Assembly: GCA_046349435.1 (NCBI GenBank)
Contig: JAXMCI010000019.1
Coordinates: 62,001 to 126,000, forward strand
DNA length: 64,000 bases
Source: JAXMCI01 sp046349435
GTDB lineage: Bacteria > Pseudomonadota > Alphaproteobacteria > Dongiales > Dongiaceae
Reading direction: 5' to 3'
Shown here in pieces: positions 33,995 to 42,841 of the stretch (position 1 is its first letter; each line of letters opens with the position of its first letter). The position numbers and the translations under genes were made by a program. The notes beneath the pieces are model-generated. The model was not told the origin of the DNA. It did no database searches and saw only the letters and a program-made list of their open reading frames with translations.

Positions 33995-34210
33995 ATGGGT
34001 AGCATGAGCATGTGGCACTGGCTGATCGTGCTGGCGGTCGTGTTGCTGCTGTTCGGCGGCGCCGGCAAGATCCCGCGGCTGATGAAGGACATGGGCCAGG
34101 GCATCAACGCCTTCAAAAAGGGCCTGAAGGAAGAGAAGGACAAGGAAGAGGACCTCACCGCGAACGGCGGCACGACCCCGATCTCGCAGCGCGACAAGGC
34201 TGCCGGCTGA
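33995..34210 (+). CDS. tatA: Sec-independent translocase subunit TatA
   Basis: 71 residues from ATG 33995, preceded by AGGAGA. One membrane segment (WHWLIVLAVVLLLFG), the FGxxKIP hinge as FGGAGKIPRLMKDMGQGI, then an amphipathic helix and a charged tail. TatA oligomers form the twin-arginine translocation channel in the inner membrane. Confidence 0.96.
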   Translation: MGSMSMWHWLIVLAVVLLLFGGAGKIPRLMKDMGQGINAFKKGLKEEKDKEEDLTANGGTTPISQRDKAAG

Positions 34211-34254
34211 GCCGGCGGGGATAACCTCCGGCAGGCAGTCTCCGGGGTCGAGGG

Positions 34255-34830
34255 ATGTTCGATATCGGCTGGTCCGAGATGGCGATCATCGCGGTGGTCG
34301 CCCTGGTGGTGATCGGCCCGAAGGAGCTGCCCAACGCGCTGCGCACCGTGACGCAGTTCCTGCGCTATGCGCGCAAGATGGCGTCGGAGTTCCAGGGCGG
34401 GATCGACCAGATCGTTCGCGAAGCCGAGCTCGACGAGGCGCGGCGGACGATCCAGTCGGTGACCAGCATGGACATCAAGGGCGAGGTGGCCAAGGTGGTC
34501 GACCCGACCGGCGAGCTGCAGCGCACCATGAGCGAGCGGATCGAGGATGCGGCCTCGTCGCCGGCCGCGACGATCTCCGCGGTGCCAGGCGCAGCGACGG
34601 AGCCGTCCGGCGATGCCGCGGCGGCGCCGCCGGCGCCGTTCGCCGCGCAGGCGGAAACGGTGATGCCGACCGCCACGGCGAGCATCTCGGACGAGACGAT
34701 GGCGGAACCGGTACCGAGCCGCCCCGCTGCAGTGCTGCCGCCCGAGCCGGTGGCGATCGCGCCTGAATCGGTGATGGCCGGCGGCGGCCCCGCGATCGAC
34801 GACATGCCTTCGGGGCAGAAGGCCGGCTGA
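34255..34830 (+). CDS. tatB: Sec-independent translocase subunit TatB
   Basis: 191 residues. MFDIGWSEMAIIAVVALVVIGPKELP is the TatB N-terminus with the conserved Glu in the membrane segment and the GPKELP hinge. A long amphipathic helix and an Ala/Pro-rich tail follow. With TatC it forms the twin-arginine signal receptor. 44 bases after tatA. Confidence 0.95.
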   Translation: MFDIGWSEMAIIAVVALVVIGPKELPNALRTVTQFLRYARKMASEFQGGIDQIVREAELDEARRTIQSVTSMDIKGEVAKVVDPTGELQRTMSERIEDAASSPAATISAVPGAATEPSGDAAAAPPAPFAAQAETVMPTATASISDETMAEPVPSRPAAVLPPEPVAIAPESVMAGGGPAIDDMPSGQKAG

Positions 34831-34842
34831 GCGGGATTTGGC

Positions 34843-35652
34843 GTGACCGACGATCCGGAAGAAGCCAAGAAGATGCCGCTGCTCGACCATCTGGTCGAGC
34901 TGCGGCAAAGGCTGGTCTATTCGAGCATCGCGCTGGTCGTCGCGTTCGCGATCTGCTGGGTCTTCCGCGACCGGATCTTCAACTTCCTGGCGCAGCCCCT
35001 GGCCGACATCCTGCTCAAGGAGACCGGCCGGCGCTTCATCTACACCGGCCTGACCGAGGTCTTCTTCACCGAGGTGAAGATCGCCCTGTTCGGGGCCGCC
35101 GTGCTCGCCTTCCCGATCTTCGCCAGCCAGATCTGGCTGTTCGTCGCGCCGGGGCTCTACAAGCACGAGCGCTCGGCCTTCCTGCCGTTCCTGATCGCCT
35201 CGCCGATCCTCTTCCTGGTCGGCTCGGCCTTCCTCTACTACGTCATGATGCCGCTCGCCTGGCGGTTCTTCCTGGGATTCCAGAATCCGGGCGGTCCCGA
35301 GACGCTGCCGGTGCAGCTCGAGGCCAGGGTCAGCGAGTATATCGGCCTCGTGATGAAGCTGATCCTCGCCTTCGGCATCTCCTTCCAGCTGCCGGTGCTG
35401 CTGACGCTGCTGGTGCGGGCCGGCCTGATCGGCACCGAATCGCTGGTCCGCAAGCGGCGCTACGCCATCGTCGGCGTCTTCATCTTCGCCGCCATCGTCA
35501 CCCCGCCCGACCCGATCAGCCAGATCAGCCTGGCCATCCCGCTGCTGCTGCTCTACGAGGCCTCGATCCTGGCGGCGCGCCTGATCGAGCGGCAGCGCGC
35601 GCGGCGCGAGGCGCAGCAGGAGGCGGCGACGCGGGACGTGCTGCGCTCCTGA
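34843..35652 (+). CDS. tatC: Sec-independent translocase subunit TatC
   Basis: 269 residues from GTG 34843. MPLLDHLVELRQRL is the cytoplasmic signal-peptide-binding motif. Six membrane segments follow, including FAICWVFRDRIFNFLAQPL and the conserved FGISFQLPVLLTLLVRAGL and FIFAAIVTPPDPISQ. It recognises folded precursors carrying twin-arginine signals. Confidence 0.96.
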   Translation: MTDDPEEAKKMPLLDHLVELRQRLVYSSIALVVAFAICWVFRDRIFNFLAQPLADILLKETGRRFIYTGLTEVFFTEVKIALFGAAVLAFPIFASQIWLFVAPGLYKHERSAFLPFLIASPILFLVGSAFLYYVMMPLAWRFFLGFQNPGGPETLPVQLEARVSEYIGLVMKLILAFGISFQLPVLLTLLVRAGLIGTESLVRKRRYAIVGVFIFAAIVTPPDPISQISLAIPLLLLYEASILAARLIERQRARREAQQEAATRDVLRS

Positions 35653-35741
35653 GGCGCCGCTCCGGCGCGAAGCGGCGGCCAGGCCATGGACGGCCTTCCG
35701 GCCAAGCCCTATAAACAGCGACCTTCCGAGACGGCCGGCCG

Positions 35742-37025
35742 ATGCACGACCTGAGATCGATTCGCGATGATCCCGCCGCGTTCGACGCGGCGCTCACGCG
35801 CCGCGGCCTGGCGCCGCTGTCCGAGCGCGTGCTCGCGCTCGACGCCGGCCGCCGCGGCGCCCAGACTGCGCTCCAGGACCTGCAGCAGAAGCGCAACGAG
35901 GCATCGAAGCAGATCGGCATGGCGCGCCGCCAGCCCGACGGCGCGGTGCTGGCCGAGCGGCTGACCCAGGAGGTGGCCAGCCTGAAGGAGCAGATGGCCG
36001 AGACGGAGCGCAGCGAGGCGGCGCTCGCCGCCGAGCTCGACGCGCTGCTCGCGGCGCTGCCCAACCGGCCGGCCGCCGACGTGCCCGACGGGCCGGACGC
36101 CGCCAGCAATGTCGAGATCCGCCGCCACGGCGAGCCGCGCGCCTTCAACTTCGCGCCGAAGCAGCATTTCGAGCTCGGCGAGGCGCTCGGCCTGATGGAC
36201 TTCGCCGCCGCCTCGGCGATCTCCGGCGCGCGCTTCGTCGTGCTGAAGGGGGCGCTGGCGCGGCTCGAGCGGGCGCTCGGCCAGCTGATGCTCGACCTCC
36301 ACACCATGGAGTTCGGCTACACCGAGGTCTCGCCGCCGCTGCTGGTCCGCGATGCCGCGGTCTACGGCGTCGGCCAGCTGCCGAAGTTCGCCGAGGACCT
36401 GTTCCGCACCACCACCGGCCTGTGGCTGGTGCCGACCGCCGAGGTGCCGCTGACCAACCTCGGCCATGACCGCATCTTCGCCGCCGAGGAGCTGCCGCAG
36501 CGCTACACGGCCTTCACCCCGTGCTTCCGCTCCGAGGCGGGCGCGGCCGGCCGCGACACGCGCGGCATGATCCGGCAGCACCAGTTCGCCAAGGTCGAGC
36601 TGGTCTCGATCACCCGCCCCGAGCAGTCGGCGGCCGAGCACGAGCGGATGACGCGCTGCGCCGAGGCGGTGCTGCAGCGGCTCGGCCTGCCCTATCGTGT
36701 GATGGTGCTGTCGTCCGGCGACATGGGCTTCGCGTCGGAGAAGACCTACGACATCGAGGTCTGGCTGCCGGGGCAGGGCGCCTACCGCGAGATCTCGAGC
36801 TGCTCCAACTGCGGCGATTTCCAGGCCCGCCGGATGAAGGCGCGCTACCGCCCCGAGGGCGAGAAGGGGACCCGATTCGTGCACACGCTCAATGGTTCCG
36901 GCCTGGCGGTCGGCCGCACGCTGATCGCCGTGCTGGAGAACTACCAGGAAGTCGACGGCTCGATCGTCGTGCCGCCGGCGCTGCGGCCCTATCTCGGCGG
37001 CCTCGAGGTGATCCGCAATGCTTAA
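35742..37025 (+). CDS. serS: Seryl-tRNA synthetase
   Basis: 427 residues. The N-terminal coiled-coil arm (residues about 30-100) binds the long variable arm of tRNA-Ser. Class II motifs: motif 2 region FTPCFRSEAGAAGRDTRGMIRQHQF and motif 3 LNGSGLAVGRTLIAVLENYQ. It charges tRNA-Ser and tRNA-Sec. Its 3' end overlaps surE by 8 bases. Confidence 0.97.
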   Translation: MHDLRSIRDDPAAFDAALTRRGLAPLSERVLALDAGRRGAQTALQDLQQKRNEASKQIGMARRQPDGAVLAERLTQEVASLKEQMAETERSEAALAAELDALLAALPNRPAADVPDGPDAASNVEIRRHGEPRAFNFAPKQHFELGEALGLMDFAAASAISGARFVVLKGALARLERALGQLMLDLHTMEFGYTEVSPPLLVRDAAVYGVGQLPKFAEDLFRTTTGLWLVPTAEVPLTNLGHDRIFAAEELPQRYTAFTPCFRSEAGAAGRDTRGMIRQHQFAKVELVSITRPEQSAAEHERMTRCAEAVLQRLGLPYRVMVLSSGDMGFASEKTYDIEVWLPGQGAYREISSCSNCGDFQARRMKARYRPEGEKGTRFVHTLNGSGLAVGRTLIAVLENYQEVDGSIVVPPALRPYLGGLEVIRNA

Positions 37026-37797
37026 GGCGCCGCTCGACCTGTCGACCGCGCGGATCCTCGTCACCAACGACGACGGGATCAACGCGCCCGGCCTCAAGGT
37101 GCTGGAGAAGGTGGCGCGCAGCCTGTCGCGCGACGTCTGGGTGGTGGCGCCGGAGATCGAGCAGAGCGGGGCGGCGCACTCGCTGACCCTGCGCCGCCCG
37201 CTGCAGGTGCGCCGGCTCTCCGGCCGGCGCTACGCGGTCGACGGCACGCCGACCGACTGCGTGCTGGTCGCGGTCAACAAGCTGATCCCGCGCAAGGCCC
37301 CCGACCTCGTGCTCTCCGGCGTCAATCGCGGCGCCAATCTCGGCGAGGACATCACCTATTCCGGGACCATCGCGGCGGCGATGGAGGCGACGCTGCTCAG
37401 CATCCCGTCGATCGCGATGTCGCAGCTGCGCAGCGGCACCAACATTTCCTGGAGCGCGGCGGAGCACTGGGCGCCCGAGGTGGTCCGCCGGCTCGCCTCG
37501 GCGGCCTGGGGCGACGGCATCCTGATCAACGTCAACTTCCCGGCCATCCCGGCGGCCAAGGTCACCGGCATGCGGGTGGTGCGCCAGGGCCGGCGGGCCG
37601 GCAACATCGAGGTGGTCGAGGCGCGCGACCCGGTCGGCCGGCCCTATCTCTGGGTGGGCGACTTCTCCAGCGACGAATCGACCGAGCCCGACACCGACCT
37701 CGCGGCGACCTTCGAGGGCGCCATCTCGGTGACGCCGCTGCATCTCGACCTCACCCACGAACGGACCCTGCGGAGCCTCGCCAAGCTGTTCCCATGA
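37018..37797 (+). CDS. surE: 5'-nucleotidase SurE
   Basis: 259 residues. Metal-site motif LVTNDDGINAPGL at the N-terminus, VVAPEIEQSGAAHSLTL, DGTPTDCV, SGVNRGANLGEDITYSGT. It dephosphorylates nucleoside monophosphates. The start overlaps serS and its stop overlaps the pcm start: the common surE-pcm-nlpD stationary-phase order. Confidence 0.96.
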   Translation: MLKAPLDLSTARILVTNDDGINAPGLKVLEKVARSLSRDVWVVAPEIEQSGAAHSLTLRRPLQVRRLSGRRYAVDGTPTDCVLVAVNKLIPRKAPDLVLSGVNRGANLGEDITYSGTIAAAMEATLLSIPSIAMSQLRSGTNISWSAAEHWAPEVVRRLASAAWGDGILINVNFPAIPAAKVTGMRVVRQGRRAGNIEVVEARDPVGRPYLWVGDFSSDESTEPDTDLAATFEGAISVTPLHLDLTHERTLRSLAKLFP

Positions 37798-38501
37798 GCC
37801 TCGCCGCCCGCAAGATCCGCCTCATCATGACGCTGCGCCGGTCCGGCATCACGGACACGGCGGTCCTGGGGGCGATCGAGCGGGTGCCGCGGGAGGCCTT
37901 CGTGCCGCCGCCCTTCCTCGACCAGGCCTATGAGGACCGCGCCCTGCCGATCGGGCTGGGGCAGACGCTGAGCCAGCCGCAGGTGGTGGCGCTGATGACC
38001 CAGGCGCTGCGGCTGCAGCCGCGCCACAAGGTGCTGGAGATCGGCACCGGCTCGGGCTACCAGGCCGCCGTGCTGTCGCGGCTCGCCCGCCGGGTCTACA
38101 GCATCGAGCGGCACCGGCCGCTGCTGCGCGAGGCGGAGCGGCGGCTGGTCGAGCTGCGCCTCTACAACGTGACGGCCAAGGCGGGCGACGGGCGGCTGGG
38201 CTGGCCGGGGCAGGCGCCGTTCGACCGCATCATCATCACCGCCGCCGCGCCGGAGATGCCGCAAGCGCTCTACGACCAGCTCGCGATCGGCGGTATCATG
38301 GTGCTGCCGGTCGGCGCCGACCACGGCGACCAGCGGCTGGTGCGGGTGACCCGGACCGCCGAGGGGCCGCTGCGCGAGGATCTCGGCGCGGTGCGCTTCG
38401 TGCCGCTGCGCACCGGGATTCCGAGCCAGGCGGAGGCCGCGGCCGAGGCGGCCGACGAGCCCGCCGTGCCGGACGAGCCGGACACGGCGCGGCTGGCCTG
38501 A
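37794..38501 (+). CDS. pcm: Protein-L-isoaspartate O-methyltransferase
   Basis: 235 residues, with an Ala/Glu-rich extension after about residue 210. Canonical motifs: REAFVPPPFLDQAYEDRALP, GQTLSQPQVVALM (SQP motif), KVLEIGTGSGYQAAVLS (SAM site), and RIIITAAAPEMP. It methylates isoaspartyl residues for protein repair. Coupled to surE by a 4-base overlap. Compare the degenerate paralog at 5803-6453. Confidence 0.95.
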   Translation: MSLAARKIRLIMTLRRSGITDTAVLGAIERVPREAFVPPPFLDQAYEDRALPIGLGQTLSQPQVVALMTQALRLQPRHKVLEIGTGSGYQAAVLSRLARRVYSIERHRPLLREAERRLVELRLYNVTAKAGDGRLGWPGQAPFDRIIITAAAPEMPQALYDQLAIGGIMVLPVGADHGDQRLVRVTRTAEGPLREDLGAVRFVPLRTGIPSQAEAAAEAADEPAVPDEPDTARLA

Positions 38502-38534
38502 CCGGTGACCGGGCGTGGCGTGACGGGGGCGCTG

Positions 38535-39637
38535 ATGCGTGCATTGCGGCCGATCCTGCTGACCGGGCTGGCCTTGTTCCTGCTCGCCGGCTGCAACATG
38601 AGCGGGCGGCCGAGCGGTGTCGCCGACGTGCCGCCGCCGGCCGCGCCGCCGGTCGAGCCGGTCGTGGCGCCAGCCGTCCCGTCGACCTACGTCGTGGCGC
38701 CGGGGGACAGCGTCTACGGCCTGGCCCGACGCTTCGGCGTCGACCGGCGCGAGCTGATCCGCACCAACAACCTGGTGCCGCCCTACAAGCTGCTGATCGG
38801 GCAGCGGCTGATCCTGCCGAGCCCAGCCGGCGCCGCGACCCAGAGCGCGAGCGCCGTGCCGCCGGCCCCGGCACCCGCCGCGGTTCCCTCGGCCGCCGCG
38901 CCGTCGGCCGCAGGCGAGCCGGCCCCCCCGCCGCCGCCGCCCACCGGGCACTCCGGCGTGACCGCCACGCCGCTGGCGCCGCCCCCCGGCGTCGCAGCCA
39001 AGCCGGCGCCCCCGGCCGCCGCCGCGGCAACGCCGACCGCCGCCTGCGCCGCGCGCCGACCGCCGGCGCCCCGGAGTCGCTGGCCAAGGCGGCACCGCCG
39101 GTGGAGACGAACCCGCCCGCCGTGCCGCCGCCGCCGGCCGCCGGCCAGGCGTCGGCCGAGGCGGCGGCAAAGCCGCCCGAGACTCCGCCCGAGACTGCGG
39201 CGGCGGCCAAGCCGGCCGAGGCGAAGCCCGCCGCCAGCGAGGCCAAGCCGGCGACGGCGGGCAAGTTCATGTGGCCGGTCGATGGCAAGGTGGTCGCCAA
39301 GTTCGGCAGCATCGCCAACGGGCTGCACAATGACGGCATCAACATCGCCGTCCCGGTCGGCACGCCGGTGCACGCCGCCGATGGCGGCGTGGTCGCCTAT
39401 TCCGGCAACGAGCTGAAGGGCTTCGGCAACCTGCTGCTCATCCGCCATCCCAACGGCTGGATGAGCGCCTACGCCCATAACGAGACGCTGCTGGTCAAGC
39501 GCGGCGACACGGTCAAGCGCGGCCAGGTCATCGCCAAGGCCGGGGCGACCGGCAACGTCACCAGCCCGCAGCTCCATTTCGAGCTGCGGCACAACACCGA
39601 GGCGGTCGACCCGCAGGCCTATCTCGGCGCGAGCTGA
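38535..39637 (+). pseudogene. nlpD: NlpD-like LysM/M23 lipoprotein, frameshifted (or one-base sequence error)
   Basis: From ATG 38535 the product begins with a lipoprotein signal (LLTGLALFLLAGC) and a LysM domain (TYVVAPGDSVYGLARRFGV ... NLVPPYKLLIGQRLIL, about 45-95), then an Ala/Pro linker. Near 39030-39058 the frame is lost: downstream, the frame +2 relative continues with PTAGAPESLAKAAPP and a complete M23 domain (GKFMWPVDGKVVAKFG, NDGINIAVPVGTPVHAADGG, VTSPQLHFELR) to the stop at 39637. A single missing base explains both halves. Intact, it would activate amidases at the septum. In the given frame translation stops near 39416. Confidence 0.82.
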
Positions 39638-39664
39638 GCCTCGTCGGCGGCCCGGCGGGCCGCC

Positions 39665-40534
39665 TCAGTCGAGCGGGCGGCCGAGCCGGCCGGCGAGATC
39701 CTGGATGTACTGCCAGGCGACCCGGCCGGAGCGCGAGCCGCGGGTCACCGACCACTCGTTGGCCTCGGCGCGCAGCTCGGCCACGGGCTTCTCGAGCCCG
39801 AAATGCCGGGCATAGCCCTCGACCATGGCGAAGTAGGTGTCCTGGTCGCAATTGTGGAAGCCGAGCCAGAGGCCGAAGCGGTCGGACAGCGACACCTTCT
39901 CCTCGACCACCTCGGCCGGGTTGATCGCCGTCGAGCGCTCGTTCTCGATCATCTCGCGCGGCATCAGGTGGCGCCGGTTGGAGGTGGCGTAGAACAGCAC
40001 GTTGCCCGGCCGTCCCTCGACGCCGCCCTCCAGCACCGCCTTCAGCGACTTGTAGCTGGTGTCGCCGCCGTCGAAGGAGAGGTCGTCGCAGAACAGCAGG
40101 AAGCGGCGCCGCCGGCCGCGCAGCCGGCGGAGCAGGGCGGGCAGCGAGGCGAGGTCCTCGCGGTGGATCTCGATCAGCGCCAGCCCGGGCCCGCCCTCCG
40201 GCCCCGGCCGGGCCGAGACCTCGGCATGCACCGCCTTGACCAGCGAGCTCTTGCCGGTGCCGCGGGCGCCCCAGAGCAGCGCGTTGTTGGCCGGGAAGCC
40301 GGCGGCGAAGCGGCTGGTGTTGTCGAGCAGCTGGTCGCGCGCCCGATCGATGCCGCGCAGCAGGCCGAGCGGCACCCGGCTGACCCTGGCCACCGGCTCC
40401 AGCCATTCGCCCTCGGCATGCCAGACGAAGGCGTCGGCGGAGTCCGGATCGGCCGACGGCCGCAGCGGCGGGCCGGCGCGCTCCAGCGCGTCGGCGACGC
40501 GGCGCAGCAGGGCGAGGAGTTCGGTATCGCTCAT
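39665..40534 (-). CDS. DUF815 family ATP-binding protein
   Basis: 289 residues on the minus strand. Walker A in LWGARGTGKSSLVKA (about 90-104), Walker B in FLLFCDDLSFDGG, then the family stretch VLFYATSNRRHLMPREMIENE and SLSDRFGLWLGFHNCDQDTY. An AAA+-like fold conserved in proteobacteria with unknown role. It converges on the NlpD-like gene, stops 27 bases apart. Confidence 0.92.
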   Translation of the reverse strand: MSDTELLALLRRVADALERAGPPLRPSADPDSADAFVWHAEGEWLEPVARVSRVPLGLLRGIDRARDQLLDNTSRFAAGFPANNALLWGARGTGKSSLVKAVHAEVSARPGPEGGPGLALIEIHREDLASLPALLRRLRGRRRRFLLFCDDLSFDGGDTSYKSLKAVLEGGVEGRPGNVLFYATSNRRHLMPREMIENERSTAINPAEVVEEKVSLSDRFGLWLGFHNCDQDTYFAMVEGYARHFGLEKPVAELRAEANEWSVTRGSRSGRVAWQYIQDLAGRLGRPLD

Positions 40535-40638
40535 GGGCAGACCGTCCGGCAGGGGGTGCGGAACCTAAGCGGAGCCTGCCGGAGGGGTCAATGCGCTGCG
40601 AGCGGGCGCCGTCACGGCGGCACGGCCGGCCGAGATCG

Positions 40639-40716
40639 CCCTTGGACAGGCTCAGGGCGAGGTTCGAGGGTGCGTCGCGCGATGCCCAAGGCTTCATCCT
40701 GGGCTTGTCGAAGGAT
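40639..40716. repeat. Imperfect inverted repeat in the DUF815-yajC gap
   Basis: CCCTTGGACAGGCTCAGGG at one end and CCTGGGCTTGTCGAAGG at the other form imperfect inverted arms about 78 bases apart outside to outside. The arms resemble a dispersed intergenic element common in several alphaproteobacteria. This is the main content of the 310-base gap 40535-40844; the rest holds the yajC promoter. Confidence 0.55.
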
Positions 40717-40777
40717 GGGGCCCGGCACGGGGCCGCGGGAGGTCGACTTCGCCGTGGCATGGCGGTGGCGCAAGTCG

Positions 40778-40805
40778 TTGCAATTGACGGGAGGGCGGCT
40801 ATAGT
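40778..40805 (+). promoter_or_regulatory. Promoter of yajC-secDF
   Basis: -35 TTGCAA (40778-40783), 16-base spacer, -10 TATAGT (40800-40805), about 40 bases before the yajC ATG. Confidence 0.6.
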
Positions 40806-40844
40806 CCGCCGGCCGCGCGCCGGGCGCGGTTCTCGGAGAGGATT

Positions 40845-41225
40845 ATGCTGATCTCGACGGCGTATGCGCAGGCGGCAGCCCCGGCGGCGACGGGTGGCGG
40901 CGGACTGGATATGCTCATCCCGTTCGTGCTGATCATCCCGATCTTCTACTTCCTCCTGATCCGCCCGCAGCAGAAGAAGATGAAGGACCACCGCGCCCTG
41001 ATCTCCGGCGTCAAGCGCGGCGACCGGGTGGTGACGGGCGGCGGCATCATCGGCCAGGTCACCAAGGTGATCAGCGACAGCGAGCTCCAGGTCGAGGTCT
41101 CCGAAGGCGTCCGCGTGCGGGTGCTGCGCAGCTCGATCACCGAGGTGCTGTCGAAGACCGTGCCGGCCGAGCCCAAGGGCGAGCCGGCCGAGGCGGCCAC
41201 CGAGAAGGACAAGAAGGACCGCTGA
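40845..41225 (+). CDS. yajC: Preprotein translocase subunit YajC
   Basis: 126 residues. One membrane segment (DMLIPFVLIIPIFYFLLI) followed by RPQQKKMKDH, the family signature, and GDRVVTGGGIIGQV. A charged tail after about 105. It belongs to the SecDF-YajC complex. The N-terminal AYAQAAAPAATGG is typical of alphaproteobacterial YajC. AGAGGATT lies just before the ATG. Confidence 0.96.
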   Translation: MLISTAYAQAAAPAATGGGGLDMLIPFVLIIPIFYFLLIRPQQKKMKDHRALISGVKRGDRVVTGGGIIGQVTKVISDSELQVEVSEGVRVRVLRSSITEVLSKTVPAEPKGEPAEAATEKDKKDR

Positions 41226-41260
41226 CCGCCGCGCTCGGCGATCCCGCGGGCTGAACCGCC

Positions 41261-42841
41261 ATGCTGCATTTTCCGCCCTGGAAGATCTGGTCCATCGTCG
41301 CGGTGCTGGTGCTCGGCACGATTTTCGCCCTGCCCAACCTGCTGACCCGCCAGCAGTCCGACGCGCTGCCCTCCTGGCTGCCGCACTCGCGGCTCAATCT
41401 CGGTCTCGACCTGCAGGGCGGCTCGCATCTGCTGTTCGAGGTCGGGGTCAACCAGCTGGTCCATGAGCGGCTGACCTCGGTGGTCGATTCCATCCGGGTC
41501 GAGCTGCGCAAGGCGAGCATCGGCTACACCGCGCTCGGCGTGCAGGACCAGAGCGCCGTGGTCAAGCTGCGCGACCCCTCGGCGGTCGACGCCGCCCGGC
41601 CGATCCTGCGGCAGATCGCCAACGGCAACCGGATGCAGCTCGACCTCGGCTCCGACGGCACCGCAACCTTCGTCTACAACAGCGACGAGCTGCGCGACCT
41701 GAAGAGCCACGCGGTCGACCAGTCGATCGAGATCGTGCGCCGCCGCATCGACCAGTTCGGCACCCAGGAGCCGACCATCCAGCGCCAGGGCGAGGACCGC
41801 ATCCTGGTGCAGCTGCCGGGCGTGCGCGAGCCCGAGCGGGTCAAGCAGCTGATCGGCGAGACCGCGAAGATGACCTTCCGGCTGGTCGACGTGAACGTCT
41901 CGCCGGAGGCGGCCAAGGCCGGCCAGCTGCCGCCGACCGACGAGGTGCTGCCGAGCGCCGAGGATCCCGCCAAGGGCTATCCCAAGGACTACGTCGTCCA
42001 GAAGCGCGTCATGGTCAGCGGCGAGAACCTGGTCGACGCCCAGCCGAGCTTCCGCGAGGGCCTGCCGGTCGTCACCTTCAAGTTCGATTCGGTCGGCGCC
42101 AGGCGGTTCGGCGAGGCGACCCGCGAGAACGTCGGCAAGCCCTTCGCCATCGTGCTCGACAACAAGGTGATCAGCGCGCCGCGTATCCGCGAGGCGATCC
42201 TCGGCGGCAGCGGCGAGATCAGCGGCAGCTTCACCACCCAGTCGGCGCAGGACCTGGCGCTGCTGCTGCGGGCCGGCGCCCTGCCGGCGCCGCTGACGGT
42301 GATCGAGGAGCGCACGGTCGGCGCCGACCTCGGCGCCGACTCGATCGCCGCCGGCAAGCTCGCCTGCATCGTCGGCATCGTGCTGATCGTCATCGCGATG
42401 GTGCTGCTCTACGGCCTGTTCGGGCTGTTCGCCAACGTCGCGCTGGTCTTCAACGCCGTCCTGCTGATCGGCGGCCTGTCGATCTTCAACGCCACCCTGA
42501 CCCTGCCCGGCATCGCCGGCATCGTGCTGACGCTGGGCATGGCGGTCGACGCCAACGTGCTGGTCTATGAGCGCATCCGCGAGGAGCTGCGCTCCGGCCG
42601 CAGCCCGGTCACCGCCATCGACCACGGCTACGGCGAGGCGATGCGCACCATCATCGACTCACACGTCACCACGCTGATCTCCTCGTTCCTGCTCTTCATG
42701 TTCGGCACCGGCACGATCAAGGGCTTCGGGCTGACGCTGACGGTCGGCATCGCGATCTCGCTGTTCACCGCCGTCATGGTCACCCGGATGATCACCGCGC
42801 TGTGGTTCAAGCGGACGCGGCCGAAGGAGCTGGTGATCTGA
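41261..42841 (+). CDS. secD: Protein translocase subunit SecD
   Basis: 526 residues. N-terminal membrane segment (IWSIVAVLVLGTIFALPN), the conserved LNLGLDLQGGSHLLFEV, large periplasmic P1 domain, then five membrane segments with LRAGALPAPLTVIEERTVG and GMAVDANVLVYERIREE carrying the proton-path Asp. It uses the proton gradient to complete Sec export. The TGA overlaps the secF ATG by one base. Confidence 0.97.
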   Translation: MLHFPPWKIWSIVAVLVLGTIFALPNLLTRQQSDALPSWLPHSRLNLGLDLQGGSHLLFEVGVNQLVHERLTSVVDSIRVELRKASIGYTALGVQDQSAVVKLRDPSAVDAARPILRQIANGNRMQLDLGSDGTATFVYNSDELRDLKSHAVDQSIEIVRRRIDQFGTQEPTIQRQGEDRILVQLPGVREPERVKQLIGETAKMTFRLVDVNVSPEAAKAGQLPPTDEVLPSAEDPAKGYPKDYVVQKRVMVSGENLVDAQPSFREGLPVVTFKFDSVGARRFGEATRENVGKPFAIVLDNKVISAPRIREAILGGSGEISGSFTTQSAQDLALLLRAGALPAPLTVIEERTVGADLGADSIAAGKLACIVGIVLIVIAMVLLYGLFGLFANVALVFNAVLLIGGLSIFNATLTLPGIAGIVLTLGMAVDANVLVYERIREELRSGRSPVTAIDHGYGEAMRTIIDSHVTTLISSFLLFMFGTGTIKGFGLTLTVGIAISLFTAVMVTRMITALWFKRTRPKELVI

